A stretch of 64,000 nt of DNA from a bacterium (lineage in GTDB: Bacteria; Pseudomonadota; Alphaproteobacteria; Rhodobacterales; Rhodobacteraceae): contig WGOE01000013.1 in the NCBI GenBank assembly GCA_016124195.1, forward strand, positions 62,001 to 126,000, written 5' to 3'. A program made the translations under genes and the position numbers. This document shows positions 48,734 through 57,545 of the stretch, in pieces. Positions within the stretch are counted from its first letter, which is position 1. The number at the start of each line of letters is the position of its first letter. The notes below the pieces were generated by a model. It saw nothing but the letters and a program-made list of their open reading frames with translations. It was not told the DNA's origin and searched no databases.

Positions 48734-51103
48734 ATGTCGGACACTGCCCAGGCCTCTGCCTTCGTGGATCACCTCCTGATGCGCCTGACGCTCGAGGAAA
48801 AGATCGGGCAGTTCAACTATCCGGGCGGCTCTGGCATCGACACCACGGGGGTTTCGGCCGGGGTCGATGTGGCGACCCTGGTGCGGCGCGGTCAGGTCGG
48901 CGGCGCGCCCGCCGGCGGCGATGTCACGGGACGCCGCGCCCTGCAGGAGATTGCGGTGCGCGAAGGGCCGAACGGCATTCCCCTGCTGATCGGGCATGAC
49001 TGCATCCAGCGCTACCGGACCGGCGGGCCGATCCCGCTCGCCCTGTCCTGCAGCTGGGACCTCGACCTCATCGCCCGCATCAATGAAATGACCGCGCGCG
49101 AGGCGCGGGCCGATGGCGTCAACCTCAACTGGGCGCCGATGCTCGACATCTGTTACGACGCGCGCTGGGGCCGCATCGCCGAGGGCAATGGCGAGTTTCC
49201 CCATCTGGGCGCGCGCATCGCCGAAACCATCGTGCGCGCCTATCAGGGGGCAGAGGGCGACATGGCGCGGCCCGACCGCTTCATGGCCACGCTCAAGCAC
49301 TTTGCGGGCTATGGTCTGGCGCAGGCTGGGCGCGATTATGCCGGGGCCGAGGTCAGCCCCGCCACCCTGTGCCGCATCATGGAGCCCTTCCGCGCCGGGA
49401 TCGCGGCCGGCGCCGGGGCGGTCATGGTGGCCTTCAACACGGTCAACGACATTCCGGCCACCGCCAACCGGGCCCTGTTGCAGGACGTGCTGCGCGGCCG
49501 CTTTGGTTTTGACGGCCTGATCGTGACCGACTTCACCGCGATCGACCCCGAACTGGTCAACCACGGCATCGCGGAGGACGGGCGGGCGGCGGCCTATCTG
49601 GCCTTCAAGGCGGGGGTGCATATCGACCTGATCAGCCAATCCTTCCTGAAATATCTGGGCGGGTTGGTGGCAGAGGGCGCGGCGCATCCCGAACGGTTTC
49701 ATGCCGAGGACGGCCCCTACACGCTGGGCCCCGTGACCGAGGCCGAGATCACCGCCCGCTGCCGCACCGTGCTTTTGGCCAAATACCGGCTGGGCCTGTT
49801 TCATGACCCTTTCATCGGGATGGACCGGCAGGCGCGCGACCATGTGACCTATACAAGGGCCAATGTCGCGCTGGTGCGCGAGGCCGTGGCGAAATGCTGC
49901 GTTCTGCTGAAGAACGACGGCGCCCTGCCCCTTGCGCCCGACCTGCGGCGCATCGCGGTGATTGGCCCCCTCGCCGATGACCGGATCGACCTGCAGGGTA
50001 CCTGGGCGATGGATGTCGAGCCCGACCACTCTGTCACCCTGCTTGAAGGCATCGTGGCGGCGGCTTCCGCGCGGACCCGCGTTCTGCATGCCAAGGGCTG
50101 CAACATCGTCGATGACCCTCGCCTGGCCAGCCGGCTGAACGTCCACAACACCTTCATGCCCTCCGTGGTGATCGGGCCGGACAGCCCGCAGGTCATGCTG
50201 GAGGCGGCTCTGGCCCTGGTGCCGGGGGCGGATGCCGTGGTGCTGTGCCTGGGCGAGGCCAAGGAACATGCCGGCGAATCCTCGACCCGGGCCGATATCA
50301 CCCTGCCCGGAGCGCAGGGTGTACTGGTGCGGGCCGTGTCGCAGGCGGCGCGGGCAGCGGGCGTGCCGGTGATCCTGATCGCCATGGCCGGGCGGCCCCT
50401 GGCCCTGACGGAGGAACTGCCGTTGGTTGATGCGCTGATCTGGACTGGCCAGCCCGGCAACGAGGCGGGCCATGGGCTGGCCGATGCGCTCTTCGGCAAG
50501 GTGGCGCCTTCGGGCCGGCTCAGCCTTGCCCTGCCGCGCAGCGTCGGGCAACTGCCGCTGCGTACCGAGGACCTTCCGACCGGACGGCCGCAGACCGCCG
50601 CCGGGGTCGATATCGCCGGCGATGACGAACTGGACCCGCAGGGCCGCCATGTCTTTCGCAAGTTCACCACGGCCACGATCCTGGAAGAGCCCGCCACCCC
50701 GCTGTTTCCGGCCGGGTTCGGCCTGACCTATACCAGCTTTCGCCATGGCCCGCCGCGGGCCGACAAGACGCTGCTGAAGGGCGAGGACGATGTGCTGACC
50801 CTGCGGATCGGCGTCACCAACACCGGCACGCGGTCGGGGCGCGAACTGGTGCAGGTCTATCTGCGCGATCCGGTCGCCTCGATCTCGCGCCCGGTGCGCG
50901 AGTTGAAGGGCTTCGACTGGATCACCCTCGCTCCGGGAGAGACGGGCGAAGTGGCCTTCCGCCTGACGACCGAGGACCTGCGGTTCTGGAAGGGCAGCAC
51001 GATTTCGGACGCCCGCCATGTCTGGGAGCCCGGCGTCTTTCAGGTGATGATCGGTTCCGACGCGGCCTCGGTCCAGATGGTCGAGGTGACCTGGCAGAAA
51101 TGA
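48734..51103 (+). CDS. GH3 beta-glucosidase (BglX-like)
   Basis: This 789-residue glycoside hydrolase of family 3 has no signal peptide, so it is probably cytoplasmic. The TIM-barrel domain contains the substrate-binding KHFAGYGL (K and H), the nucleophile aspartate in FGFDGLIVTDFTAIDP near residue 270 and ends at about 360. The alpha/beta sandwich follows and a fibronectin-III-like domain closes the protein (residues about 690-789). The ATG at 48734 follows AGGAA by seven bases. It ends one base before the convergent opgC stop. Because OPGs are glucans, a role in glucan turnover is possible but unproven. Confidence 0.87.
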   Translation: MSDTAQASAFVDHLLMRLTLEEKIGQFNYPGGSGIDTTGVSAGVDVATLVRRGQVGGAPAGGDVTGRRALQEIAVREGPNGIPLLIGHDCIQRYRTGGPIPLALSCSWDLDLIARINEMTAREARADGVNLNWAPMLDICYDARWGRIAEGNGEFPHLGARIAETIVRAYQGAEGDMARPDRFMATLKHFAGYGLAQAGRDYAGAEVSPATLCRIMEPFRAGIAAGAGAVMVAFNTVNDIPATANRALLQDVLRGRFGFDGLIVTDFTAIDPELVNHGIAEDGRAAAYLAFKAGVHIDLISQSFLKYLGGLVAEGAAHPERFHAEDGPYTLGPVTEAEITARCRTVLLAKYRLGLFHDPFIGMDRQARDHVTYTRANVALVREAVAKCCVLLKNDGALPLAPDLRRIAVIGPLADDRIDLQGTWAMDVEPDHSVTLLEGIVAAASARTRVLHAKGCNIVDDPRLASRLNVHNTFMPSVVIGPDSPQVMLEAALALVPGADAVVLCLGEAKEHAGESSTRADITLPGAQGVLVRAVSQAARAAGVPVILIAMAGRPLALTEELPLVDALIWTGQPGNEAGHGLADALFGKVAPSGRLSLALPRSVGQLPLRTEDLPTGRPQTAAGVDIAGDDELDPQGRHVFRKFTTATILEEPATPLFPAGFGLTYTSFRHGPPRADKTLLKGEDDVLTLRIGVTNTGTRSGRELVQVYLRDPVASISRPVRELKGFDWITLAPGETGEVAFRLTTEDLRFWKGSTISDARHVWEPGVFQVMIGSDAASVQMVEVTWQK

Positions 51104-51104
51104 C

Positions 51105-52256
51105 CTAGCCCGTGTGCCGCGGCCAGCTTTCCCGCGCCAGGGCCAGGGCGTATTGCAGAGCAAGGCCGGCGCCCAGAAGGCAGGCCTCGATCAGCGGGCC
51201 GTGGTCCATGGCGTTGAACAGGCCCTGCGTGCCGATGGCCAGCACGCTGCCCAGGGCAAAGACCGCCAGCGACTGGCGGCCCAGAACGGCCAGCGGCGCT
51301 GCGGGCCGGCTGGCGCAAAGGCGGTGCAGGACCGGCAGGCTCGCCACCACATAGGTCAGGGCGAGGATGTGCAACAGGCGCGGCGCCGTGGCGAAGGGCT
51401 TGTCGAAGTCGGTGAAGATCCATGGCACGCCGAGGCTGTCCTTCAGGACCCACATGGCATGGCCGAACCCATCGGCGAAATCGGGCCAGCGGCTGACCAG
51501 CAGCGAAAAGACCAGATAGGCCGCGGCCAGCGCCATCAACCCGCGCCGCAGAGGCACCAGCCGGTCGCCCCGCTTGGCCGCCACCCCGATCAAAAGGCCG
51601 ATGACGAAGATCGCCTGCCAGGCCAGAGGGTTGAACTGCCAGTCCTGCCCGACGGGCCAGGTGTGCGGCGTCACCCGCGCCACGCCGCAGACCGCCCAGA
51701 CCGTCAGCGACCCGACCAGCAATCCCAGGGGCGCGCGCTGCGCCACGATCAGGAACAGGGGCGCGGCCGTCAGCAACAGGATGTAAAGCGGCAGGATGTC
51801 CAGATAGTGGAACTGGTGCACCAGAAGCGGCAGGCCGATCAAAGTCTCGACCGGGTGATGCCAGAGCCAGTCCATGTTGTTCTGTTGCAGGATGCGCGCG
51901 TCACCCGTCAGCTTGGCCGCCCCTGCCGCGACCGCGAGGGCAGCCAGCGTCACCAGCATCTGCACGAGATACAGTGTCCAGCACCGGCCCCAAACCCGGC
52001 CAAGCCCGCGCCACAGCCGCATCGGCGCCTGAAAATCGGCGGAATAGGCCAGACCGGAGGCAATGCCCGACATCATCACAAAGCCTTCGGCCGCATCGGA
52101 AAAGCCGAAATTGCGCGACGTGAAGGCCTCGAACGTGTTGCCCGGCACGTGGTTGATGAAGATCATCACCAGGCACAGGCCGCGAAACACATCAAGCCGC
52201 ATGTCACGCGGCGGCCTTGCCCTTGCGGCAGGCGGGCGGACGGGCGGCGCGGACAT
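51105..52256 (-). CDS. opgC: OpgC, succinyltransferase of osmoregulated periplasmic glucans
   Basis: This 383-residue membrane protein has about ten hydrophobic segments. It begins RDMRLDVFRGLCLVMIFINHVPGN, the typical start of the OpgC acyltransferase family, with the conserved FGFSDAAEGFVMMSGI. It adds succinyl groups to the glucan backbone at the periplasmic side. The start at ATG 52256 follows the opgH stop by 34 bases. Of an earlier open frame nothing matches. It is the last gene of opgGIHC, as known for R. sphaeroides. Confidence 0.85.
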   Translation of the reverse strand: MSAPPVRPPAARARPPRDMRLDVFRGLCLVMIFINHVPGNTFEAFTSRNFGFSDAAEGFVMMSGIASGLAYSADFQAPMRLWRGLGRVWGRCWTLYLVQMLVTLAALAVAAGAAKLTGDARILQQNNMDWLWHHPVETLIGLPLLVHQFHYLDILPLYILLLTAAPLFLIVAQRAPLGLLVGSLTVWAVCGVARVTPHTWPVGQDWQFNPLAWQAIFVIGLLIGVAAKRGDRLVPLRRGLMALAAAYLVFSLLVSRWPDFADGFGHAMWVLKDSLGVPWIFTDFDKPFATAPRLLHILALTYVVASLPVLHRLCASRPAAPLAVLGRQSLAVFALGSVLAIGTQGLFNAMDHGPLIEACLLGAGLALQYALALARESWPRHTG

Positions 52257-52290
52257 GGGATGAAGGTCCTGCGCGGTCAGGGCGCCGATC

Positions 52291-54081
52291 TCATCCCGCA
52301 CGCGAGGACACCACGCGCACGACCGCCTTGTGCGGCGCATCGGGGCCCTCGCCCAGCCAGGCGCTCAGCAGGCGGCGGTGTTCCAGCATCAGGCCCGAGG
52401 GCGCAAGCGTCAGCGGCGTGGCAAAACTCGACGGTCGCGCGGGGCCCGAGGACCAGGCGATGATCGCCGGCGCCAGCATCATCGGCCCGGCGACGGGCAG
52501 GATCCATAACAGCAGGTTCGGCGCCAGAAGATGCGTCAGGATCAACCCCAGAGCCCCGGTGATCACGATCCAGGAACTGGCGGCCCAGGCCGTCGCAAAC
52601 TCCATCCGGCCATCGCCGCGGCTTTGCGCGGGCCAGCCGCCGTCCGACCCCAGCATCACCTGCAGGATCGATCGGGTCTGGTACATGAGGAACACCGGCG
52701 AGGCGATCGAGGTGAAGAGCAACTCCCCCACCACCGAAGCGGTCGCCCGCGCCACGCCGCCGAAACCGGGCGCCCGGCCGCGCCCCGCCGCATCGGCCAG
52801 GATCAGGAACTTCGGGATGAACAACAAGCCTACGATCCCCAGCCCAAGGGCGATGGCCTTCAACGCCTCGCTGGGCGGCAGAACGGGGAAGGGCCAGCCT
52901 TCGATCGGAAAGTAATCGACCGGCGGGCTGAACAGCGGCGCCGCGATCGAGGCGCCCAGAAAGGCCAGCCACACCAGCGACGACAGATAGGCCAGTATGC
53001 CCTGCAGAAAGACGAACCGGCTCCACATCTTCAGACCGGGCGCCAGCAAGAGCCGCGCGTGCTGCAGATTGCCCTGGCACCAGCGCCGGTCCCGCTTGGC
53101 GTGATCGACCATGTTGCCCGGGCCCTCTTCATAGGACCCTTCCAGATCGTCATCGACCCGCACGATCCAGCCGGCCCGCGCCAGCAGAGCGGCCTCGACA
53201 TAATCATGGCTGAGGATATGGCCGCCGAAGGGCGGATCGCCGCTCAGCTCCGGCAGACCGCAGCTGGCGGCAAAGGCGCGCACCCGCACGATGGCGTTGT
53301 GCCCCCAGAAGGGGCCCGTGCGCCCCTGCATCATCGCAAGGCCGCGGCAGAAGATCGGCGAATAGAAGGCCGCTGAAAACTGCATCATGCGGCCAAAGCG
53401 CGACTGGGCGTTGATCACTTTGGGCAAGGTCTGCAACAGGCCCAGATCGGGCACGGCCTGCATGCGGCGCACCATCTCGACCATGGTGTCAGCCTCCATC
53501 AGGCTGTCGGCATCCAGGATGATGGCGAAATCGTAGGCCGCCCCCGAGGCGGTGATGAAGTCAGAGATGTTGCCCGCCTTGCGACCGCGGTTGGCGGCAC
53601 GCCTGCGGTAAAAGATCCGACCGTCGCCGCGGGTTTTGTCGAGCAGGCGCAGGAACCAGTGATCCTCGCGCTGCGCGATCTGGTCGTCGCGCGTGTCGGA
53701 CAGAATCGCGAAGTGGAACGGATTGGCCAGACCTTGGCTTTGCAACGCTGCATCCATCACGGCGACCCGGGCAAAGGTGGCCAGCGGATCCTCGTTGTAA
53801 ACCGGCACCAGCACGACAGTGCGCGCGGTGATTGGCCCCGTGTCGCGCGGCGGCAGCGGCGGCCGCGTCGTCAGCCCGGCCAGCGCCTGCGCCGCCCCCC
53901 AGGCCAACCAGAACGTCGAAATGCAAATCAGCAGCGACCGGATCCAGTCTGTCGCGTCCAGCCCGTCGCCGGCGCCATAGTTCAGGAACAGGGCGAAGGC
54001 GCCAAATCCGGCGCAAAGGCTGAAGGCAAGTGCCAGGCTGCGGGTCAGGAATGCGGGTCCCTCAGGACCATCCGCGGGCAC
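52291..54081 (-). CDS. opgH: OpgH, glucan biosynthesis glucosyltransferase
   Basis: This 596-residue inner-membrane glycosyltransferase of family 2 polymerises glucose into periplasmic glucans using UDP-glucose. Membrane segments flank a cytosolic catalytic domain with AIILDADSLMEADTMVEMV (DxD), GHNAIVRVRAFAASCGLPEL and the RRWCQGNLQHARLL (QxxRW-type) motif. The start is a GTG at 54081 separated from opgI by one codon and a TGA in the same reading frame. The N-terminal cytoplasmic tail found in larger OpgH proteins is thus missing from this chain and may be provided by opgI. Confidence 0.88.
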   Translation of the reverse strand: MPADGPEGPAFLTRSLALAFSLCAGFGAFALFLNYGAGDGLDATDWIRSLLICISTFWLAWGAAQALAGLTTRPPLPPRDTGPITARTVVLVPVYNEDPLATFARVAVMDAALQSQGLANPFHFAILSDTRDDQIAQREDHWFLRLLDKTRGDGRIFYRRRAANRGRKAGNISDFITASGAAYDFAIILDADSLMEADTMVEMVRRMQAVPDLGLLQTLPKVINAQSRFGRMMQFSAAFYSPIFCRGLAMMQGRTGPFWGHNAIVRVRAFAASCGLPELSGDPPFGGHILSHDYVEAALLARAGWIVRVDDDLEGSYEEGPGNMVDHAKRDRRWCQGNLQHARLLLAPGLKMWSRFVFLQGILAYLSSLVWLAFLGASIAAPLFSPPVDYFPIEGWPFPVLPPSEALKAIALGLGIVGLLFIPKFLILADAAGRGRAPGFGGVARATASVVGELLFTSIASPVFLMYQTRSILQVMLGSDGGWPAQSRGDGRMEFATAWAASSWIVITGALGLILTHLLAPNLLLWILPVAGPMMLAPAIIAWSSGPARPSSFATPLTLAPSGLMLEHRRLLSAWLGEGPDAPHKAVVRVVSSRAG

Positions 54082-54084
54082 GGA

Positions 54085-54279
54085 TCACCGCCCGGCACGC
54101 GACGGCCGTCTCCAAACCAGCAGGGACATCAGCGAAAAACGGCCCGGCTCGCGGCCCGATTCACTGCGCGGCCATTCCAGCACCTGGGTCGGCATCGCCA
54201 TCGGCGCAACCGGCAGCGCGCCGCGCAGGTGAACCTCGAGGGCGGATCCGGGAACCATGGAGGTTTCTATCATGCTCAT
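54085..54279 (-). CDS. opgI: OpgI, small protein between opgG and opgH
   Basis: This protein of 64 residues has no membrane segment. It contains LPVAPMAMPTQVLEWPRS and RFSLMSLLVWRRPSR. In R. sphaeroides the order opgG-opgI-opgH-opgC is known, and this small gene occupies the opgI place. Its ATG overlaps the opgG stop (ATGA), showing coupling. It is in the same frame as opgH, with only TGA and one more codon between them, and the AMP-rich, arginine-rich content looks like the cytoplasmic N-terminal tail of OpgH in other bacteria. It may therefore be a split-off piece of OpgH rather than a separate enzyme. Confidence 0.7.
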   Translation of the reverse strand: MSMIETSMVPGSALEVHLRGALPVAPMAMPTQVLEWPRSESGREPGRFSLMSLLVWRRPSRAGR

Positions 54280-55877
54280 TTTGCGATGACCCATTGATAA
54301 AGCCACATCTCAGTCAGCCGGCGCCCGTAACCCGCAATATGGGCCGACATCTCGACCACGGCGCCCGGATCGGCGGATACGTCCATCACAAGGCGCCAGA
54401 TATCGGTGCCCTGAATTTTTTCGAGCGTCGTGCCCGTCAGCGTGCCATTGGCGATCGTCACCTCCGGCTTCACGGCGGCTTCGGCATCCAGAGGGGCCAT
54501 CAGGCCGCCTTTGAAATCGACCACGAACTTGCGTGTGCCCTGCTTGGCTTCCACGCCAGAGACGCCACCGCGCCCGGCCCGCGTCGCATCAACATAGGCC
54601 AGAGACTCGGAATCGTCATGCGGCAGATCGCCCCAATACAACCGGTAGGAGATTTCCAGCGCATCGCCGGCCTTGGCCTTGGCGTCTGGAACCCAATAGG
54701 CCACGATATTGTCGTTGGCCTCAAGGTCGGACGGGATCTCGACCAGACGAACGACGCCCTTGCCCCAGTCGCCCAAAGGCTCGACCTTCAGCGAGGGGCG
54801 GCGTTCGTAATGCGCGCCCGTGTCCTCATAGCTTTCAAAGCGGCGGTCGCGCTGGAACAGGCCGAAGCTTTTCGGGGCGACCTCGGGGAAATAGCTGCCG
54901 GCCAGCTGCGGCGGATTGTTCAGCGGACGCCAGATCACATCGCCGTCGGACCTTTCGATGCGCAGGCCATCGCTGTCATGCACATTCGGCCGGTAATCGT
55001 CAAAGCGCGAACGGTCCTTGTCCGAGTAAAGGAACATCGACGTCAGGGGAGCGATGCCCAGCTCTTCGACATCCTTGCGGAAGAACAGGCGCGCGGTCAC
55101 GTCCATAACGGTCGTCACGCCGGGCTTGATCACCAGCCGATAGGCGCCGGTCACGCTTGGGCCGTCCAGCGTGGCATAAACCGTCAGGCTCTTGCTGCCG
55201 GCCGGGCCGCGTTCCAGGTAGAAGTTGGAAAAGCGGGGGAACTCCTCGCCCTGCGAGGTGGCCGTGTTGACCGCAAGCCCGCGCGCCGAAAGCCCATAGG
55301 CCGAATTGCGCCCGAGCGCGCGGAAGTAGCTGGCGCCCACGAAAGAGGCCAGTTCATCCAGCTTGTCCGGCCGGTTCAGCGCATAGTTCAGACGGAAGCC
55401 CGCCACGCCCGGCAAAGAGGCATGTTCGGGCACACGGCTGGCCAGGTCGTTCAGATACTCGAAGTCGTCGGTCGAGAATTGCATCTCGGCCGCGCGGCCA
55501 TCGGCCACTTCGTACATCACCACCGGTTCGGTGAAGAGCCAGCCCATGTGAAAGGCGGCCAGCCGGAAGTTGCTGCCCTCTTCGTTCCAGCGGGCGCGAT
55601 CGTCGCGGAAGCGGATCAGCCGATAATCATCGTAGCTGAGCTTTCCCAGAAACCCCTCGGGCGCCGGAGCCGTCTCATGCGGCTTTGCCGCAAGATTCTT
55701 CATGTCTTCGGTCAGCAGATCGAAGGAAAATTGCCGCGGCGCCGCATCGGTCGCCGTGCCTGAATTCTGTGCAAAGAGCACATTCGGGCACAAAACAGCA
55801 GCCGGCCCGACAAGGGCCGCGGCCGCCAACAGCGCACGACGGGAGGTAGCGACGCGCAGAATGCCGAGGGTGTTCAT
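54276..55877 (-). CDS. opgG: OpgG, periplasmic glucan biosynthesis protein
   Basis: This 533-residue periplasmic protein has an N-terminal signal with a twin-arginine-like SRRALLAAAALVG. The mature start FSFDLLTEDMKNLAAKPHE is typical of OpgG/MdoG, which is required for glucan release and branching at the periplasmic face. Conserved blocks include NFRLAAFHMGWLFTEPVVMYEV and the C-terminal beta domain. It is first in the opgGIHC operon. A candidate promoter lies about 55 bases upstream. Confidence 0.9.
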   Translation of the reverse strand: MNTLGILRVATSRRALLAAAALVGPAAVLCPNVLFAQNSGTATDAAPRQFSFDLLTEDMKNLAAKPHETAPAPEGFLGKLSYDDYRLIRFRDDRARWNEEGSNFRLAAFHMGWLFTEPVVMYEVADGRAAEMQFSTDDFEYLNDLASRVPEHASLPGVAGFRLNYALNRPDKLDELASFVGASYFRALGRNSAYGLSARGLAVNTATSQGEEFPRFSNFYLERGPAGSKSLTVYATLDGPSVTGAYRLVIKPGVTTVMDVTARLFFRKDVEELGIAPLTSMFLYSDKDRSRFDDYRPNVHDSDGLRIERSDGDVIWRPLNNPPQLAGSYFPEVAPKSFGLFQRDRRFESYEDTGAHYERRPSLKVEPLGDWGKGVVRLVEIPSDLEANDNIVAYWVPDAKAKAGDALEISYRLYWGDLPHDDSESLAYVDATRAGRGGVSGVEAKQGTRKFVVDFKGGLMAPLDAEAAVKPEVTIANGTLTGTTLEKIQGTDIWRLVMDVSADPGAVVEMSAHIAGYGRRLTEMWLYQWVIAK

Positions 55878-56278
55878 ATTGTTCTGATGTTTAACGGTTT
55901 TATGGATCGAGCAGCCGATTCTCAGCGCGGGATATAGAATGACTCCTTGGCAACTCGCAAGCTGGTTTCAACGAAAAGTGATGCCTGGTGCAATGCCGCT
56001 TCACAGGAATTTCGACAAATGCCCAAGGATTACGCAGAGGCCGATGCTGCATGCGCAGCATTTATCGAAAGCATCATTTTAACGGCGATTTTCGTGATTT
56101 TCTTGCGAGGCGCCCCGGCGGCTTTCTGCCGGGGCCGGGCGCGCTTGTTGCAGTCGGGGTCTGCGCGCCGCCGGGCGCCACGCCGAGGGCCGCCTGCCGG
56201 CTTCGAAATCCAGTTGACGGGCCGGCCAAAGACTGTCTGGTGAGGCCCGGCCATCCTGCTGCCCAAAGGAAGATTCCC
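55878..56278. other. Long intergenic leader between opgG and the Fsr-like gene with two hairpins
   Basis: These 401 bases hold no gene I can support. Besides the opgG promoter candidate, the plus strand carries two perfect hairpins: ATGCTGC (56044-56050) with GCAGCAT (56055-56061) and a four-base loop, and GCCCCGGC (56112-56119) with GCCGGGGC (56128-56135). They could form a structured leader of the exporter mRNA. The second has no T-run. The exporter start is preceded by AAGGAAGA at about eight bases. Confidence 0.35.
55931..55960 (-). promoter_or_regulatory. Candidate promoter of opgG
   Basis: On the minus strand TTGCGA (55955-55960), an 18-base spacer and TATATC (55931-55936) form a sigma70-like promoter. 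The predicted leader to the opgG start is about 47 bases. It is a motif match only. Confidence 0.4.
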
Positions 56279-57481
56279 ATGACCGACGCCGCCGCGAACT
56301 CCTCGTCGCAGGACATCGCCGGACCGACCTACCGGATCCTTCTGGCGATCAGCTGCTGCCACTTGCTCAACGACCTGATGCAATCGCTGCTGGCGGCGCT
56401 CTATCCGATGCTCAAGGCCGAATTCGCGCTGCAGTTCTGGCAGATCGGGCTCTTGACCTTTTTCTTCCAGCTGACGGCCTCGATCCTTCAGCCGGTGGTG
56501 GGGATCGTGACCGACAAGCGGCCCTTTGCCTGGTCCTTGCCCATCGGCATGGCGGCCACGATGTGCGGCCTGGGTCTTCTGGCCGCGGCGCCGCGCTATG
56601 GGCTGCTGATCGCGGGCGCGGGGCTGATCGGCGTCGGCTCGTCGATCTTCCACCCCGAAGCCTCGCGGGTGGCGCGCGCCGCCTCGGGCGGGCGGTTCGG
56701 ACTGGCGCAATCGGTGTTTCAGGTCGGCGGCAACATGGGGAGTGCGACGGGCCCGCTGCTGGCTGCCTTTGTCGTGGTGCCGTTCGGGCGCGGCTCGGTG
56801 GCGTGGTTTGCTTTGGTGGCGCTGGCGGCCATGCTGATCCTGATCCAGGTCAGCCGCTGGCACCGGCGCGACCGCGCCGCCGCGCGTCGCAGGCCCGCCG
56901 CCGCCACCACACGCCTGCCACCACGCCGCGTGGCGTTTGCGGTCGCGGTTCTGGTGCTGCTGATCTTCTCTAAATTCGTCTACATGGCCTCGATGTCGAG
57001 CTATTATACCTTCTTCCTGATCGACCGCTTCGGGCTGAGCGTGCAGGAGGCGCAACAGATGCTGTTCCTGTTCCTCGCCGCCGTGGCCCTTGGCACGGTC
57101 ATCGGCGGCCCGGTGGGCGACCGGATCGGGCGGCGGTCGGTGATCTGGGTCTCGATCCTGGGCGTCTTGCCCTTCACGCTGATGTTGCCCTTCGCCAATC
57201 TGTTCTGGACCGGCGCGCTGAGCGCGGTGATCGGCGTGGCGCTGGCCTCGGCCTTTCCGGCCATCGTGGTCTTTGGGCAAGAGCTCTTGCCGGGCCGGGT
57301 CGGCATGGTGGCGGGCCTGTTCTTTGGCGCGGCCTTTGGCGTGGGCGGCATCGCCGCGGCGGCGCTTGGCATTCTGGCCGACCGGGTGGGCATCCAGACC
57401 GTTTTCGAAGTCTGCGCCCTGCTGCCGGTTCTGGGCCTGACGACGGTCTTTCTGCCCAGCCGGCGCGAGTTGTCCGAATAG
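56279..57481 (+). CDS. MFS exporter, Fsr-like (fosmidomycin resistance family)
   Basis: This 400-residue major facilitator protein has about twelve hydrophobic segments. The opening HLLNDLMQSLLAALYPMLKAEFALQFWQIGLL and the block GSSIFHPEASRVARAASGGRFGLAQSVFQVGGNMGSATGPLLA are typical of the Fsr subgroup, which exports fosmidomycin and other small acids in E. coli. The motif GDRIGRR (cytoplasmic loop of the MFS) is near residue 280. The ATG at 56279 is chosen by ribosome site. It could also export an endogenous metabolite. Confidence 0.83.
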   Translation: MTDAAANSSSQDIAGPTYRILLAISCCHLLNDLMQSLLAALYPMLKAEFALQFWQIGLLTFFFQLTASILQPVVGIVTDKRPFAWSLPIGMAATMCGLGLLAAAPRYGLLIAGAGLIGVGSSIFHPEASRVARAASGGRFGLAQSVFQVGGNMGSATGPLLAAFVVVPFGRGSVAWFALVALAAMLILIQVSRWHRRDRAAARRRPAAATTRLPPRRVAFAVAVLVLLIFSKFVYMASMSSYYTFFLIDRFGLSVQEAQQMLFLFLAAVALGTVIGGPVGDRIGRRSVIWVSILGVLPFTLMLPFANLFWTGALSAVIGVALASAFPAIVVFGQELLPGRVGMVAGLFFGAAFGVGGIAAAALGILADRVGIQTVFEVCALLPVLGLTTVFLPSRRELSE

Positions 57482-57545
57482 CCACCTGCCATTGACAGGC
57501 GGAGGCACCTTGCCCTTCATGGCCCGAAGAAGTTCGGGATGCTCG

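Noticed and set aside
48647-51163. Open frame of over 800 codons antisense to the GH3 gene
   Set aside because: Its translation is arginine/glycine/histidine-rich without domains, as expected for the shadow of a GC-rich gene. The GH3 frame has complete motifs.
54085-54087. TGA between opgI and opgH as a selenocysteine codon
   Set aside because: No hairpin resembling a selenocysteine insertion element was seen right after it, and OpgH is not a known selenoprotein. Split genes or coupling explain it better.
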